Shown here: piece by piece, positions 25,254 through 33,790 of the stretch
Layout of the letters: each line of letters starts with the position of its first letter
How positions within the stretch are numbered: position 1 is the first letter of the stretch
NCBI GenBank assembly: GCA_964399965.1
Contig: CAYNRX010000008.1
Coordinates: 1-64,000 of the forward strand
DNA from: UBA1381 sp964399965
GTDB taxonomy: Bacteria; Bacillota; Clostridia; UBA1381
DNA: 64,000 nucleotides
Reading direction: 5' to 3'
Translations under genes and position numbers: made by a program
Notes under the pieces: model-generated
What the model saw: the letters and a program-made list of their open reading frames with translations, nothing else
Database searches by the model: none
What the model was told of the DNA's origin: nothing

Positions 25254-25319
25254 TGTCGACAAATTTTTCCGCCCCGGCCGCACGCTTCGACAGCCTTTTC
25301 ACCTCTGCTGTGATATAAT
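25254..25319 (+). promoter_or_regulatory. Spo0A-controlled promoter of spoIIE
   Basis: Two candidate 0A boxes occur on the minus strand, TTTGTCGACA (25254-25263) and the perfect core TGTCGAA (25286-25292). A TATAAT -10 box (25314-25319) follows 21 bp after the second box. Overlap of a 0A box with the -35 region and a long spacer is the known arrangement of Spo0A-activated sigma-A promoters such as spoIIE and spoIIG in Bacillus. Confidence 0.65.
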
Positions 25320-25327
25320 CACCTAAG
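25317..25327. repeat. target-site duplication, left copy (element 5)
   Basis: AATCACCTAAG precedes the element and recurs at 25606-25616 as AATATCCTAAG, 9 of 11 identical. The left copy includes the end of the spoIIE -10 box. Confidence 0.6.
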
Positions 25328-25605
25328 TAGTCAATTGCGAAACCTTTTCGCAATTGATTCCTGACTAAGGAAGAAAATAAAAGTTCCGTTGATTGGCGGT
25401 CTAAAGACCGCTGAAACTTTTATTTTCGCAATTTTTGACGCTTTTCAGCATTTTTGCTTTGCAAAAATCGGCAGCAAGCTGCCGACCGCGCCGTCTTGCG
25501 CGGTGCGGAGTCGTCAAAAATTGATTAAAATTCGAGGGTTTCACCCTCGAGCTCCCAAGAATAAGGAAATAATTGTAAAACGCTATCGCGTTTTGCAATT
25601 ATCTA
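25328..25605 (+). mobile_element. palindromic MITE-like element, full-length copy 5
   Basis: This 278-bp copy has all modules A-B-C-D-Z, including the three hairpins nested in module C, and is close in sequence and equal in length to copy 1. The core is flanked by exact TAAGGAA direct repeats (25366-25372 and 25562-25568). It lies between the spoIIE promoter and the spoIIE start, so it would form almost the whole mRNA leader. Confidence 0.85.
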
Positions 25606-25635
25606 AATATCCTAAGACAAAGGAGGAGGATCAGC

Positions 25636-27924
25636 GTGAAGATCACTGCGGAAAAAACACCGGGGCTACGGCCGGGAGCGTTAAGAGCCCCGCAGATAAA
25701 CGATATTCTGCCGACTGCGCTTTTATTCCTTGCCGGACGGGCGTCCGTCCTGGGGCTGCATCCGTTCGGGACGGCGATGTTTGCCGCTCTTTACGACAAG
25801 CGGGCAGGATACTTGGGGATAACAGCGATGGTCATCGGCATAATCACTCGCGGCGGCGCAGAGTATTCCGTTCAATACGTGCTGTCGGCAGTGCTGTTTT
25901 GGCTTTATGGGAATGTATTTGACAGCGGCAGCCGGTTCTGGGCTCCGGTGGCCTGCGGGCTGTGCACGCTTATCGGCGGAGTCGGCTGTGCGCTTTATAT
26001 GGGGTCGGGAGCAGGCGGCGTTCTGATGAGTTCTGCCGAAAGCATCCTTGCCTCGTTTTTGTATGTCGTCTTCCGCAAGGCCGGGGTGTTTCTCAAGCGG
26101 CCAAGCAGGCGCACCAGGGTATCTCAGGAGGAGCTGGTATGCTTATGCATTACGCTCGGCTCGCTCATCTCCGGGCTGGGAGGGATAATACTGCCGTTCG
26201 GGATAACTCTGTCCTACGTAGCCGCCGCTTACGCGGTGATGTCAGTCGCTCTCAACACCTCTTTAGCGGCAGCCGGCTGCGGAGGCTTGGCGATAGGGCT
26301 GGTCTCCTCAATGGACGATCCGGATATGCTGGTGATAATGGCTGTTTTCGGCGTAGGGGCGATAATGGGCAATATGCTGAAAATGATAGGCAAATACGGG
26401 GCGGCCACCGGCTTTATCGGCGGCTGCATAGTGGGGGTATTATACCTTGGCAGCAGCTTTGAGATGCCGTTTTCGCTGGGAGATATCATCGCCTCCACAC
26501 TGCTGTTCGTGCTGACCCCGGCCTCCGTTCATGATGCGGTGGGCGGATTCCTGGAAAAATCCATACGTCAGGATCTGGTACGCACCGATATCCGCGCCCG
26601 CGAATTTATCACCGCCCGGCTGGAACGGTCGGCGGACGCTTTTGCGGAGCTGTCCCGGACATTGCGCATCGTTTCGGACAGGCGTCTTAATATGTACAGC
26701 CGCGACGCCGGCGATATCTTCGACGAGGTTTGTTCGCGCGTATGCCAGGGATGCAGCAGCTGGAGCAAATGCTGGAGCGGAGATTTCCGCGCCACCTGCC
26801 GCAATATGCTGATACTCCTGGATACGATGGAAACAAAGGGGATCTGCACCATCTCTACCCTGCCGACACGGTTTCGGGAGCGGTGCCTGCGGGCGGAGAT
26901 GTTCGTGACCGAATTTAACCACGTTTACGAGCTTTACAAAAAAGAGCAGCTGTTCCGCAGCGAAGCAAAATTCGCCCGCGACCTTACGGCCGAGCAATAT
27001 GACGGATTCGCCCTTATCGCCGGGGAGCTTTCAAGGGAGGTGGAAAATGGGTTCACCTTTTTGGAGGACGTGGAGGAACGGGTAATATCGGGGCTTGACG
27101 AGCACAATATCCCCGTCGGCGAAGTGAGCGTGATAGAAAACGGCTCCGGCGCTATCGAGGTCTACTTAAGCCCGGCCATAGGCGCCCGCACCTCATTGAT
27201 ACCGCAGCTGTTGTCGGATATCCTCTCCTTGCCGATGGCCTTTGACCGGAGCGAAAAAGGGATCCGGCGGTACATACAGAAGCCGCAGCTTTCGGCCGAC
27301 TGGGGCATAAGCGAGGTATGCCGCCACGGCAGCAGCATTTCCGGCGACTGCGCCCTCTGCTTCACAGCGGAGGACGGACGTTTCTACGCCCTGATATGCG
27401 ACGGCATGGGCACGGGGCCGGCCGCCCTTAAGGAGAGCCGCATGAGCGCAGCACTGATACGGCGTTTCATAGAAGCGGGCGTATCGCCGAAGATTGCTGT
27501 AAAGCTGGCAAATTCCGCCCTGGCTTTGAAATTCGACCGGGAGAGCTTTTCCACGATTGACCTGTGCATGATAGATCTTACGACCGGGCAGGCGGATATC
27601 TACAAGGCCGGGGCGGCCGAAACGATAATTCGCCGCGGCTCTGAGGTACAGACGATCTATTCCCAGGCGATGCCGGCGGGCGTGATGTCAGACACGGCGG
27701 CAAAGCCGTCAAGAACGGTGTTCACCGATGGGGATATGATACTAATGATGTCCGATGGAGTATCCGATGGAGGGATACCGAAGGACTGGCTCAAAAACCA
27801 GCTGCGTTCAGCCGCCGATGCTTCTACGCTGGCTAAAAGGATAACCGATGGCGCGCTAAAGAAAAAAGGCGGAGAGACCGACGACGATATGACGGTGATA
27901 GTGATACGAATTTCCGAAGAGTAA
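25636..27924 (+). CDS. spoIIE: stage II sporulation protein E (SpoIIE)
   Basis: This 762-residue protein has an N-terminal multi-helix membrane region (about residues 30-300), a central regulatory region with several Cys, and a C-terminal PP2C phosphatase domain (about 550-760). Metal-binding motifs are ICDGMGTGP (about 586-594), SDGVSDGG (about 705) and DDDMTVIVIR near the end. SpoIIE dephosphorylates SpoIIAA and so activates sigma-F in the forespore, and it also interacts with FtsZ. The GTG start follows AGGAGGAGG. The promoter carries 0A boxes, and a 278-bp mobile element forms the leader. Confidence 0.97.
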   Translation: MKITAEKTPGLRPGALRAPQINDILPTALLFLAGRASVLGLHPFGTAMFAALYDKRAGYLGITAMVIGIITRGGAEYSVQYVLSAVLFWLYGNVFDSGSRFWAPVACGLCTLIGGVGCALYMGSGAGGVLMSSAESILASFLYVVFRKAGVFLKRPSRRTRVSQEELVCLCITLGSLISGLGGIILPFGITLSYVAAAYAVMSVALNTSLAAAGCGGLAIGLVSSMDDPDMLVIMAVFGVGAIMGNMLKMIGKYGAATGFIGGCIVGVLYLGSSFEMPFSLGDIIASTLLFVLTPASVHDAVGGFLEKSIRQDLVRTDIRAREFITARLERSADAFAELSRTLRIVSDRRLNMYSRDAGDIFDEVCSRVCQGCSSWSKCWSGDFRATCRNMLILLDTMETKGICTISTLPTRFRERCLRAEMFVTEFNHVYELYKKEQLFRSEAKFARDLTAEQYDGFALIAGELSREVENGFTFLEDVEERVISGLDEHNIPVGEVSVIENGSGAIEVYLSPAIGARTSLIPQLLSDILSLPMAFDRSEKGIRRYIQKPQLSADWGISEVCRHGSSISGDCALCFTAEDGRFYALICDGMGTGPAALKESRMSAALIRRFIEAGVSPKIAVKLANSALALKFDRESFSTIDLCMIDLTTGQADIYKAGAAETIIRRGSEVQTIYSQAMPAGVMSDTAAKPSRTVFTDGDMILMMSDGVSDGGIPKDWLKNQLRSAADASTLAKRITDGALKKKGGETDDDMTVIVIRISEE

Positions 27925-27936
27925 AAAATCATCCAT

Positions 27937-27994
27937 AAAATACGCCTGTGTACCGTGGGAGCTGTCCTCCCCATAATACACAGGCGTATTTTTA
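27937..27994. terminator. bidirectional terminator, spoIIE and larC
   Basis: AAAATACGCCTGTGTA pairs with TACACAGGCGTATTTTT around an internal loop. A and T runs on both sides suit the convergent genes. Confidence 0.85.
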
Positions 27995-27997
27995 TGC

Positions 27998-29266
27998 TCA
28001 ATTTTCCGCTCTTACAAGCTCTGCCGCTTCCCGCAGGCTTATCCCTTTTTGGCGGGCAAGCTCCGCCAGCTCTTCATACTCCGCCTTGCAACGCGAAACG
28101 CCGTAGCCGGAAACCTCCTTTATATGCACCTGTCCGGCGCCGGTGGTAACGGCGGACGTTTTTCTGTCCAGCACATACCGCTCGTGGACTGTGCGGCGGA
28201 TACCGATCGTTGTGGTGTATTTGAATATCAGCCGCGCCGTTTTTTCGCTGTCCTCAGGGCGGCATATCACCGAGAGCAGCAAGCCGGGGCGCATTTTTTT
28301 CATCTGCACCGGTGTGATAAACGCGTCAAGTGCTCCTCCCTCAAAAAGCCTTTCCAGCGCAAAGCCGGCTTCCTCGCCCGTCATATCATCGATATTGGCC
28401 GAAAGCTCAACGACCGTATCTGTACCGTCCCCATCCGTACCGAGTACAGCGCGCACGCAATTGGCGGCGGGAAAATCCTTCGTCCCGGCTCCGTAGCCGG
28501 TCTTTCGGGGACTGATCAGTGGCATTCGGGCAAATTCACCGGCAAAATGGCGCAAAAGCGCCGCCCCTGTAGGCGTACACAATTCGCCTTCGATATCTCC
28601 CGCATAAACGGGCACTCCTTCCAGGATATAGGCGGTGGCCGGAGCCGGTACGGGCAGTATCCCGTGAGCGCACTTCACCTGCCCGAATCCGGTGCACACA
28701 GGCGAGCATACGATCCGGCCGGGAGAGATCATGTCCATAAGTATGCATACTCCTGTCACATCGGCTATCGCATCAAGAGAACCGACCTCGTGAAAATGTA
28801 TATTGTCCACCGGTCGTCCGTGGGCACGGCTTTCGGCCTCCGCTATCAGGCGGTATACGGCCAAAATGTCCTCCTTTACCTTATCCTCAAGCTCAAGACC
28901 GCAAACTATCTCCCTCACAGCCTCCAGCGTGTAATGCGCATGACCGTGTCCATCATGGGAGTGGTGATGCTCGTGATGGTGATCGTGCCCATGCTCGTGG
29001 TCGTGATGGTGATCATGCTGATGGTCGTGTCCATGTTCGTGATCGTGATCGTGCGAATGCTCCTCATCCCCGTTTACGCTTACGCGGATATGGGTACAGG
29101 TGATACCGCATTTTTCAGTCTTATCCGCCGTCACCGCCACTCCCGGCAAACCAAGATCATTCATCTTTCTTATAAAATCCTCCCCGTTGGGGATAAGCTC
29201 AAAAAGAGCACCCATGAGCATATCGCCGGAGGCTCCCATAGAGCAGTCCAGATAAAGTGTATCCAT
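27998..29266 (-). CDS. larC: LarC, nickel pincer cofactor biosynthesis protein
   Basis: This 422-residue DUF111 protein starts DCSMGASGDMLMGAL and carries a very His/Asp-rich segment (about residues 69-112). The C-terminal LarC2-type half contains LSANIDDMTGEEAGFALERLFEGGALDAF. LarC inserts nickel into the pyridinium dithiocarboxylate nucleotide to make the cofactor of lactate racemase and related enzymes. No larA, larB or larE is adjacent, so the other genes must be elsewhere. An extended -10 (TGGTATAAT) lies at about 29301-29309 on the minus strand; the ribosome binding site is weak. Confidence 0.93.
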   Translation of the reverse strand: MDTLYLDCSMGASGDMLMGALFELIPNGEDFIRKMNDLGLPGVAVTADKTEKCGITCTHIRVSVNGDEEHSHDHDHEHGHDHQHDHHHDHEHGHDHHHEHHHSHDGHGHAHYTLEAVREIVCGLELEDKVKEDILAVYRLIAEAESRAHGRPVDNIHFHEVGSLDAIADVTGVCILMDMISPGRIVCSPVCTGFGQVKCAHGILPVPAPATAYILEGVPVYAGDIEGELCTPTGAALLRHFAGEFARMPLISPRKTGYGAGTKDFPAANCVRAVLGTDGDGTDTVVELSANIDDMTGEEAGFALERLFEGGALDAFITPVQMKKMRPGLLLSVICRPEDSEKTARLIFKYTTTIGIRRTVHERYVLDRKTSAVTTGAGQVHIKEVSGYGVSRCKAEYEELAELARQKGISLREAAELVRAEN

Positions 29267-29372
29267 AAATATTCACAGCCTTTCAAATTTTTACAACACA
29301 ATTATACCACACGAGAATAAAAAAGAAAACAGTAAAAATAAAAAAATAAGTACAATATATGTTCAATTTGAT

Positions 29373-29401
29373 TTGCAATCCTGCCGGGAACTTTGTAAAA
29401 T
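29373..29401 (+). promoter_or_regulatory. promoter of GH2 gene
   Basis: TTGCAA (29373-29378), a 17-bp spacer and TAAAAT (29396-29401) lie 34 nt before the start. Confidence 0.7.
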
Positions 29402-29435
29402 ATAAATATCAAAATACCGACAAGGAGGAAATTTT

Positions 29436-31736
29436 ATGAGAGAGACGATCTCGGCAGACAACGGCTGGAAATTTCATTTGGGCGACATCGGCGGGCAGAG
29501 AAACCGCTGGGCCTGGGGCAAATCCGGCTCCTGGAACCAAGGCCCGGAGAGCTTTGATTTTGACGACAGCTCCTGGCGCGAGGTGCAGCTTCCGCACGAT
29601 TTCGTGATAGAATCAACGCCCGAGCCCAGCTTTACCAAGGAGCTTGACGGTAACGACAACGCGATACCGGAGATGCAGACCATAAGCAACATCCATACGG
29701 CCGCCGGTTCTTTCCACAAGGACGTAGGCTGGTACCGCAAGCATTTTTATATTCCCGCCGAAGACGAGGGGCGGAAGATCTACTTCCGTTTTGACGGTAT
29801 CTACCGCGACAGCATGATATTTGTAAACAACTTTTTCGTAAAGCACCACCGCAGCGGCTATGCGGGAGTATGCTGCGACATCACCGACTTTGTAAATTAC
29901 GGCGGCGAGAACGTGATAAGTGTAAGAGCCGACGCCCGGGAAGCTGAGGGCTGGTTCTACGAAGGCGGCGGCATCTACCGTCATGCCTACATAATAAAAA
30001 CGGAGCCGGAGCATATACGTTCGCTGTTTATAAAAGCGCGGCCGGAGAACGGCGCGGCTCTTGTAGAGGTGCAGGCGGACGTCTGCGGAGGAGACAATCT
30101 TGCGCTTGAGGTATTCTCCCCCGAGGGACGGCCGGTATGCGCCGCCCGGGCCGGCTGCGGCAGCGTCCTTGTGGCCAAGATAGCGGACGCCAAGCTATGG
30201 GATATCGACACTCCCTATTTATACACAGCAAAAGTTTGCCTGTATTCAGGCGAAAAAAAGACGGACGAGGTCACAGAGACCTTCGGCGTGCGCTCCATCC
30301 GCTTCGATGCGGATGAGGGATTTTTCCTAAACGGACGCCGGGTAAAGCTCAAGGGCGTTTGCTGCCACCAGAATCACGGCGGCCTGGGGGCGGCTCTGCC
30401 TGATGAGATGTATGAGTACCGGATAAAAAAGCTCAAAGAAATGGGCGCCAACGCCTACCGCTGCTCGCACTATCCTCCCTCCCCAGCACTTTTGGCCGCC
30501 TGCGACCGCATGGGTATGCTGGTCATGGACGAAACACGGCTTTTGTCAAGCAATGAGGAGGATATGAACGTTTTACGATACATGGTAGAAAGTGCCCGGA
30601 ATCATCCCAGCGTTATCCTCTATTCCATCGGCAACGAGGAGGCGCAGTCGCAGGCTCTGCCGCAGGGCGGACGCATTGCCGGATCCATGATAGATGCGAT
30701 CCGGGATCTTGACGATACCCGTCCGGTGACGATGGCACTTCTGATGTGGGATCTGGCCAATAAAAAGCCGATAGAGAGCACTAAGGATCTGGCGGTCATT
30801 TCGGAAAAGCTGGATGTGGCCGGATTCAACTACCACGAGAATCGCTGGGAGGAATTTCACAGTACATATCCAACTCAGCCAATGATCTGCACCGAGCAGA
30901 AGACCTTTAAATCAACACGCGGCTGTTACAAGACGGAGCCGGAAAAATGCCGCCTATCAATAACCGATAAGAGCTGCGATTCCTACATGGAAGGTGCATC
31001 GTGCTGGCGGGCAGCCAAAGCGGACTGGATGAGCGGCCTTTTCCTGTGGACAGGGTTTGACTACTACGGCGAACCAACGCCGTTCGCCTGGCCGGCAATA
31101 ATGTCGCAGTTCGGCATTATGGATATCTGCGGCTATCCGAAGGATTTTTACTATTATTACCGCGCCTGCTGGAGCGGAGAGGACGTTATCCACCTGTTCC
31201 CTCACTGGAACGGTATCCCGGGGGAGAAAAAGGACGTGCATGTATTCTCCAACGCCGAGGAAGTGGAGCTGTTTGTAAACGGCCAGAGTCTCGGCCGCAA
31301 AAGGATGATGGCGGATGATTATCTTGAATGGGAGGGCGTTGAGTTTCAGCCGGGCGAGATCCGCGCCTGCGGCTGGCGCGGCGGCCGACTGTGCATGGAG
31401 GACGTTGTAAGGACGACCAAGGCGGCGTCGGCGGTAAATCTTACGGCCGATTTTGTGAAAAACGGCCTGGCGGTGATACGTATAGAAGCGGTCGATGAGG
31501 ACGGGCGAATCGTCCCTGACGGCGATGCAGAGGTGGAGATAAGGATAAAAGGAAACGGCCGCTTGCTGGGCACAGCCAACGGCGATCCTGCCGACCATAC
31601 CCCGGCGCACAGCGCAAAGCGGCGTATATTCAACGGCCTTATGCAAGCTATCGTGAGCTTTGAAGGAGACGTCGAGGTGTATGGCCAAAGCAGCCTGCCC
31701 TGCGGCTGTGTACGGATAAAAAGCGGGGAAAATTAA
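29436..31736 (+). CDS. glycoside hydrolase family 2 protein
   Basis: This 766-residue enzyme has the GH2 order: an N-terminal jelly-roll sugar-binding domain (about residues 1-190), an immunoglobulin-like domain, a TIM-barrel catalytic domain (about 295-590) and a C-terminal beta domain. The acid/base is Glu401 in SIGNEEA and the probable nucleophile is Glu487 in ICTEQKT. It has no signal peptide and should act in the cytoplasm on imported oligosaccharides; beta-galactosidase or beta-glucuronidase-like activity is possible but unproven. AAGGAGG lies upstream of the ATG, and no sugar transporter is adjacent. Confidence 0.92.
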   Translation: MRETISADNGWKFHLGDIGGQRNRWAWGKSGSWNQGPESFDFDDSSWREVQLPHDFVIESTPEPSFTKELDGNDNAIPEMQTISNIHTAAGSFHKDVGWYRKHFYIPAEDEGRKIYFRFDGIYRDSMIFVNNFFVKHHRSGYAGVCCDITDFVNYGGENVISVRADAREAEGWFYEGGGIYRHAYIIKTEPEHIRSLFIKARPENGAALVEVQADVCGGDNLALEVFSPEGRPVCAARAGCGSVLVAKIADAKLWDIDTPYLYTAKVCLYSGEKKTDEVTETFGVRSIRFDADEGFFLNGRRVKLKGVCCHQNHGGLGAALPDEMYEYRIKKLKEMGANAYRCSHYPPSPALLAACDRMGMLVMDETRLLSSNEEDMNVLRYMVESARNHPSVILYSIGNEEAQSQALPQGGRIAGSMIDAIRDLDDTRPVTMALLMWDLANKKPIESTKDLAVISEKLDVAGFNYHENRWEEFHSTYPTQPMICTEQKTFKSTRGCYKTEPEKCRLSITDKSCDSYMEGASCWRAAKADWMSGLFLWTGFDYYGEPTPFAWPAIMSQFGIMDICGYPKDFYYYYRACWSGEDVIHLFPHWNGIPGEKKDVHVFSNAEEVELFVNGQSLGRKRMMADDYLEWEGVEFQPGEIRACGWRGGRLCMEDVVRTTKAASAVNLTADFVKNGLAVIRIEAVDEDGRIVPDGDAEVEIRIKGNGRLLGTANGDPADHTPAHSAKRRIFNGLMQAIVSFEGDVEVYGQSSLPCGCVRIKSGEN

Positions 31737-31748
31737 CAGTATAAAACC

Positions 31749-31793
31749 GCCCCGTGTATTGCCGCTTTTGGCAATACACGGGGCAGTTCTTTT
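31749..31793 (+). terminator. terminator of GH2 gene
   Basis: GCCCCGTGTATTGCC and GGCAATACACGGGGC form a perfect 15-bp stem with a short loop, followed by AGTTCTTTT. Confidence 0.9.
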
Positions 31794-31798
31794 AAGTT

Positions 31799-33790
31799 TT
31801 ATCCCGCAAGCGGCACACGCGCGGCCTCGCAGCGCGGTTTTAGGCTATTTGTATCCGTGAACCACATCACCGCCAACTCCCGGCCGCTTTTGCCCAGTTC
31901 TATATCCACCGCCGCAGCCGCATCATATATCCCTGCCGATACCAGCAGCCCATTTTCATCGTACACGGCGGCAATGACCGTGCCGTTGATATCGCTTTCC
32001 GATAAAAGCTCCGCCGTAAAGCTCAAGCCGTTACCCTTTTTGATATTGCCGGGGATGATAGTATCGGTATCCGGGGATACCTCAATGCTTCCGTCCATGT
32101 ACCAAAGTCCGATACCGTTAAAATCCGCATCAAAATTCACATCGACACCATCGACGTAATCTCCCGCCATGCCGCGCCAAAAGCTGACGCCTACCGGCGC
32201 CCGTCCGCAGAAGCTCTCGCCGATTATTTCAAATTCCAACACGGCTATGGTCCCGTTGTAGGTTATATCCGCCGCCGAATCCCAGCTCATATTATAAAGC
32301 CCGCTTTCCATATCCGCTCCGCCTGTGTACAGCGCGCCGAAATCCTCACTCTCAGCCGATACCAGGCGCAGGTTCTGGGGATCGTAGCTTACCTCGATAT
32401 TTAGGTTTGCAAAGCCGCTGTTTCCTGACAGCGTTACCGGCAGGCTCACCGTATCTTTGTATTTGCCGACAGCATTTCCCACGCTTACCACAAACTGCGG
32501 CAAGGCGGCAGTATCGTTAAATTGTATTACCGGCTCGTCCCAGGTGCTGTTGTATTCTTCAACGGCCTTTTCCGCTGCGCTGCCGTAGGAGCCGTATACC
32601 GTAAGCCCCATAGTGGAGATGCCGTAGTATTCGACCGCGGCCACGCTGTCCGGAACGTACAGCGTCTCAAGCCCCGTATTGTAAAAGGCGGCATAACCTA
32701 TCCGCTTTACAAATCCCGGAACAGCATATTCCGTTTCCTCTCTTCCTTGAGGATATCTCACAAGCGTCGTCCCGGTTTTATTAAAAAGTATCCCCTCAAA
32801 GGACGAAAAGCAGCTGTTTTCGGGGCTTACGTTTATTTCCTTTAGCCCATAAGAAGCAAAAGCATCGCCCTCGATCATCGTCACCCCGGCAGGGATATAA
32901 ATGCTCTTAAGCTCAGAGCAGCCGGAGAAGGCTTCCTCGCCGATATAAACAAGGCTATCGGGCAAGGATACCGTTTCCGCCGCCGTATAGGCAAAGGCGT
33001 AGCCGCTTACAGAGGTTACGCCCTCGGATACGGCTATCTCCCTTATCTCATCACTGTGCTCCTGCCAGGGAGCTTCCTCAAAATCATACATGCTGCCGGT
33101 ACCGCTTATCGTAAGGATACCGTTATTAAACGACCACTCAAGATCGTCCCCGCAGGCATGAGAGGAGGTCACAGTCACTGTGCAGCTTGCCCTAAGCCCG
33201 TTGACCGTTTCGGCCGTTATAACAGCCGTGCCCTTGGAAACGCCCTTTACCACGCCGTTTTGATCCACATCAGCCACAGAGGTATCGCTGCTTGACCAGG
33301 TGCAGGACGCTTCTGCGTTGGCCGGGGATATCTCCGGTGTGAGCGTTACCGAGGACGCATCGGTTATCGATGCCGTCTCCGGCAGGGATATCGACTGCGG
33401 CGGATCGGCCGTCACGTAGAAGTAATAATACAGCCTGCCCGTATATACCCCGGGAACGTCCGGCCAGTCATAGAGGGCGTACTGATATTCACAGTACACG
33501 GTCACGATCTCCCCTGCGGAGGAGGCGACCGCCCGCACCTGGCAGTCCTCCCGGTTATAATTCTGACCTACTATTTCCAATACATCCTCGTTGCTGCTGT
33601 ACCAGTTGGCGGTCAGAAAATCGTCCGAGCCAAGCGTGCGGTCTGTTTTTATCGTATATGTATCGCCAACGTGCAGAGTCGTGCTATCGATCGCCAGGGC
33701 GTTTTGAAAACCAAACAGGCAAAGGATCGATATCAAAAGCAGGGATACCGTCAAAAGAGGTTTTGCAAAATCCGTCTTAAATCTCTTCAT
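31799..33790 (-). CDS. secreted Ig-like/LRR protein with cohesin-like module
   Basis: This 663-residue protein has a signal peptide (about residues 1-33), a Big_2-type Ig domain (SISLPETASITDASSVTLTP, then GVSKGTAVITAET, about 132-205) and BspA LRR_5 repeats (about 235-400). A cohesin-like beta-sandwich (VVSVGNAVGKYKDTVSLPVTL, then LEFEIIG, about 425-570) and a short C-terminal beta region follow. Cohesin domains bind dockerins, and the upstream overlapping gene encodes a dockerin. The two genes overlap by 4 bp. No catalytic domain is seen, so it is probably a structural or scaffolding surface protein. Confidence 0.75.
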   Translation of the reverse strand: MKRFKTDFAKPLLTVSLLLISILCLFGFQNALAIDSTTLHVGDTYTIKTDRTLGSDDFLTANWYSSNEDVLEIVGQNYNREDCQVRAVASSAGEIVTVYCEYQYALYDWPDVPGVYTGRLYYYFYVTADPPQSISLPETASITDASSVTLTPEISPANAEASCTWSSSDTSVADVDQNGVVKGVSKGTAVITAETVNGLRASCTVTVTSSHACGDDLEWSFNNGILTISGTGSMYDFEEAPWQEHSDEIREIAVSEGVTSVSGYAFAYTAAETVSLPDSLVYIGEEAFSGCSELKSIYIPAGVTMIEGDAFASYGLKEINVSPENSCFSSFEGILFNKTGTTLVRYPQGREETEYAVPGFVKRIGYAAFYNTGLETLYVPDSVAAVEYYGISTMGLTVYGSYGSAAEKAVEEYNSTWDEPVIQFNDTAALPQFVVSVGNAVGKYKDTVSLPVTLSGNSGFANLNIEVSYDPQNLRLVSAESEDFGALYTGGADMESGLYNMSWDSAADITYNGTIAVLEFEIIGESFCGRAPVGVSFWRGMAGDYVDGVDVNFDADFNGIGLWYMDGSIEVSPDTDTIIPGNIKKGNGLSFTAELLSESDINGTVIAAVYDENGLLVSAGIYDAAAAVDIELGKSGRELAVMWFTDTNSLKPRCEAARVPLAG

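Noticed and set aside
28049..29320. A 423-codon open frame on the plus strand.
   Set aside because: It is the antisense shadow of larC, with low-complexity content opposite the His-rich segment and no ribosome binding site.
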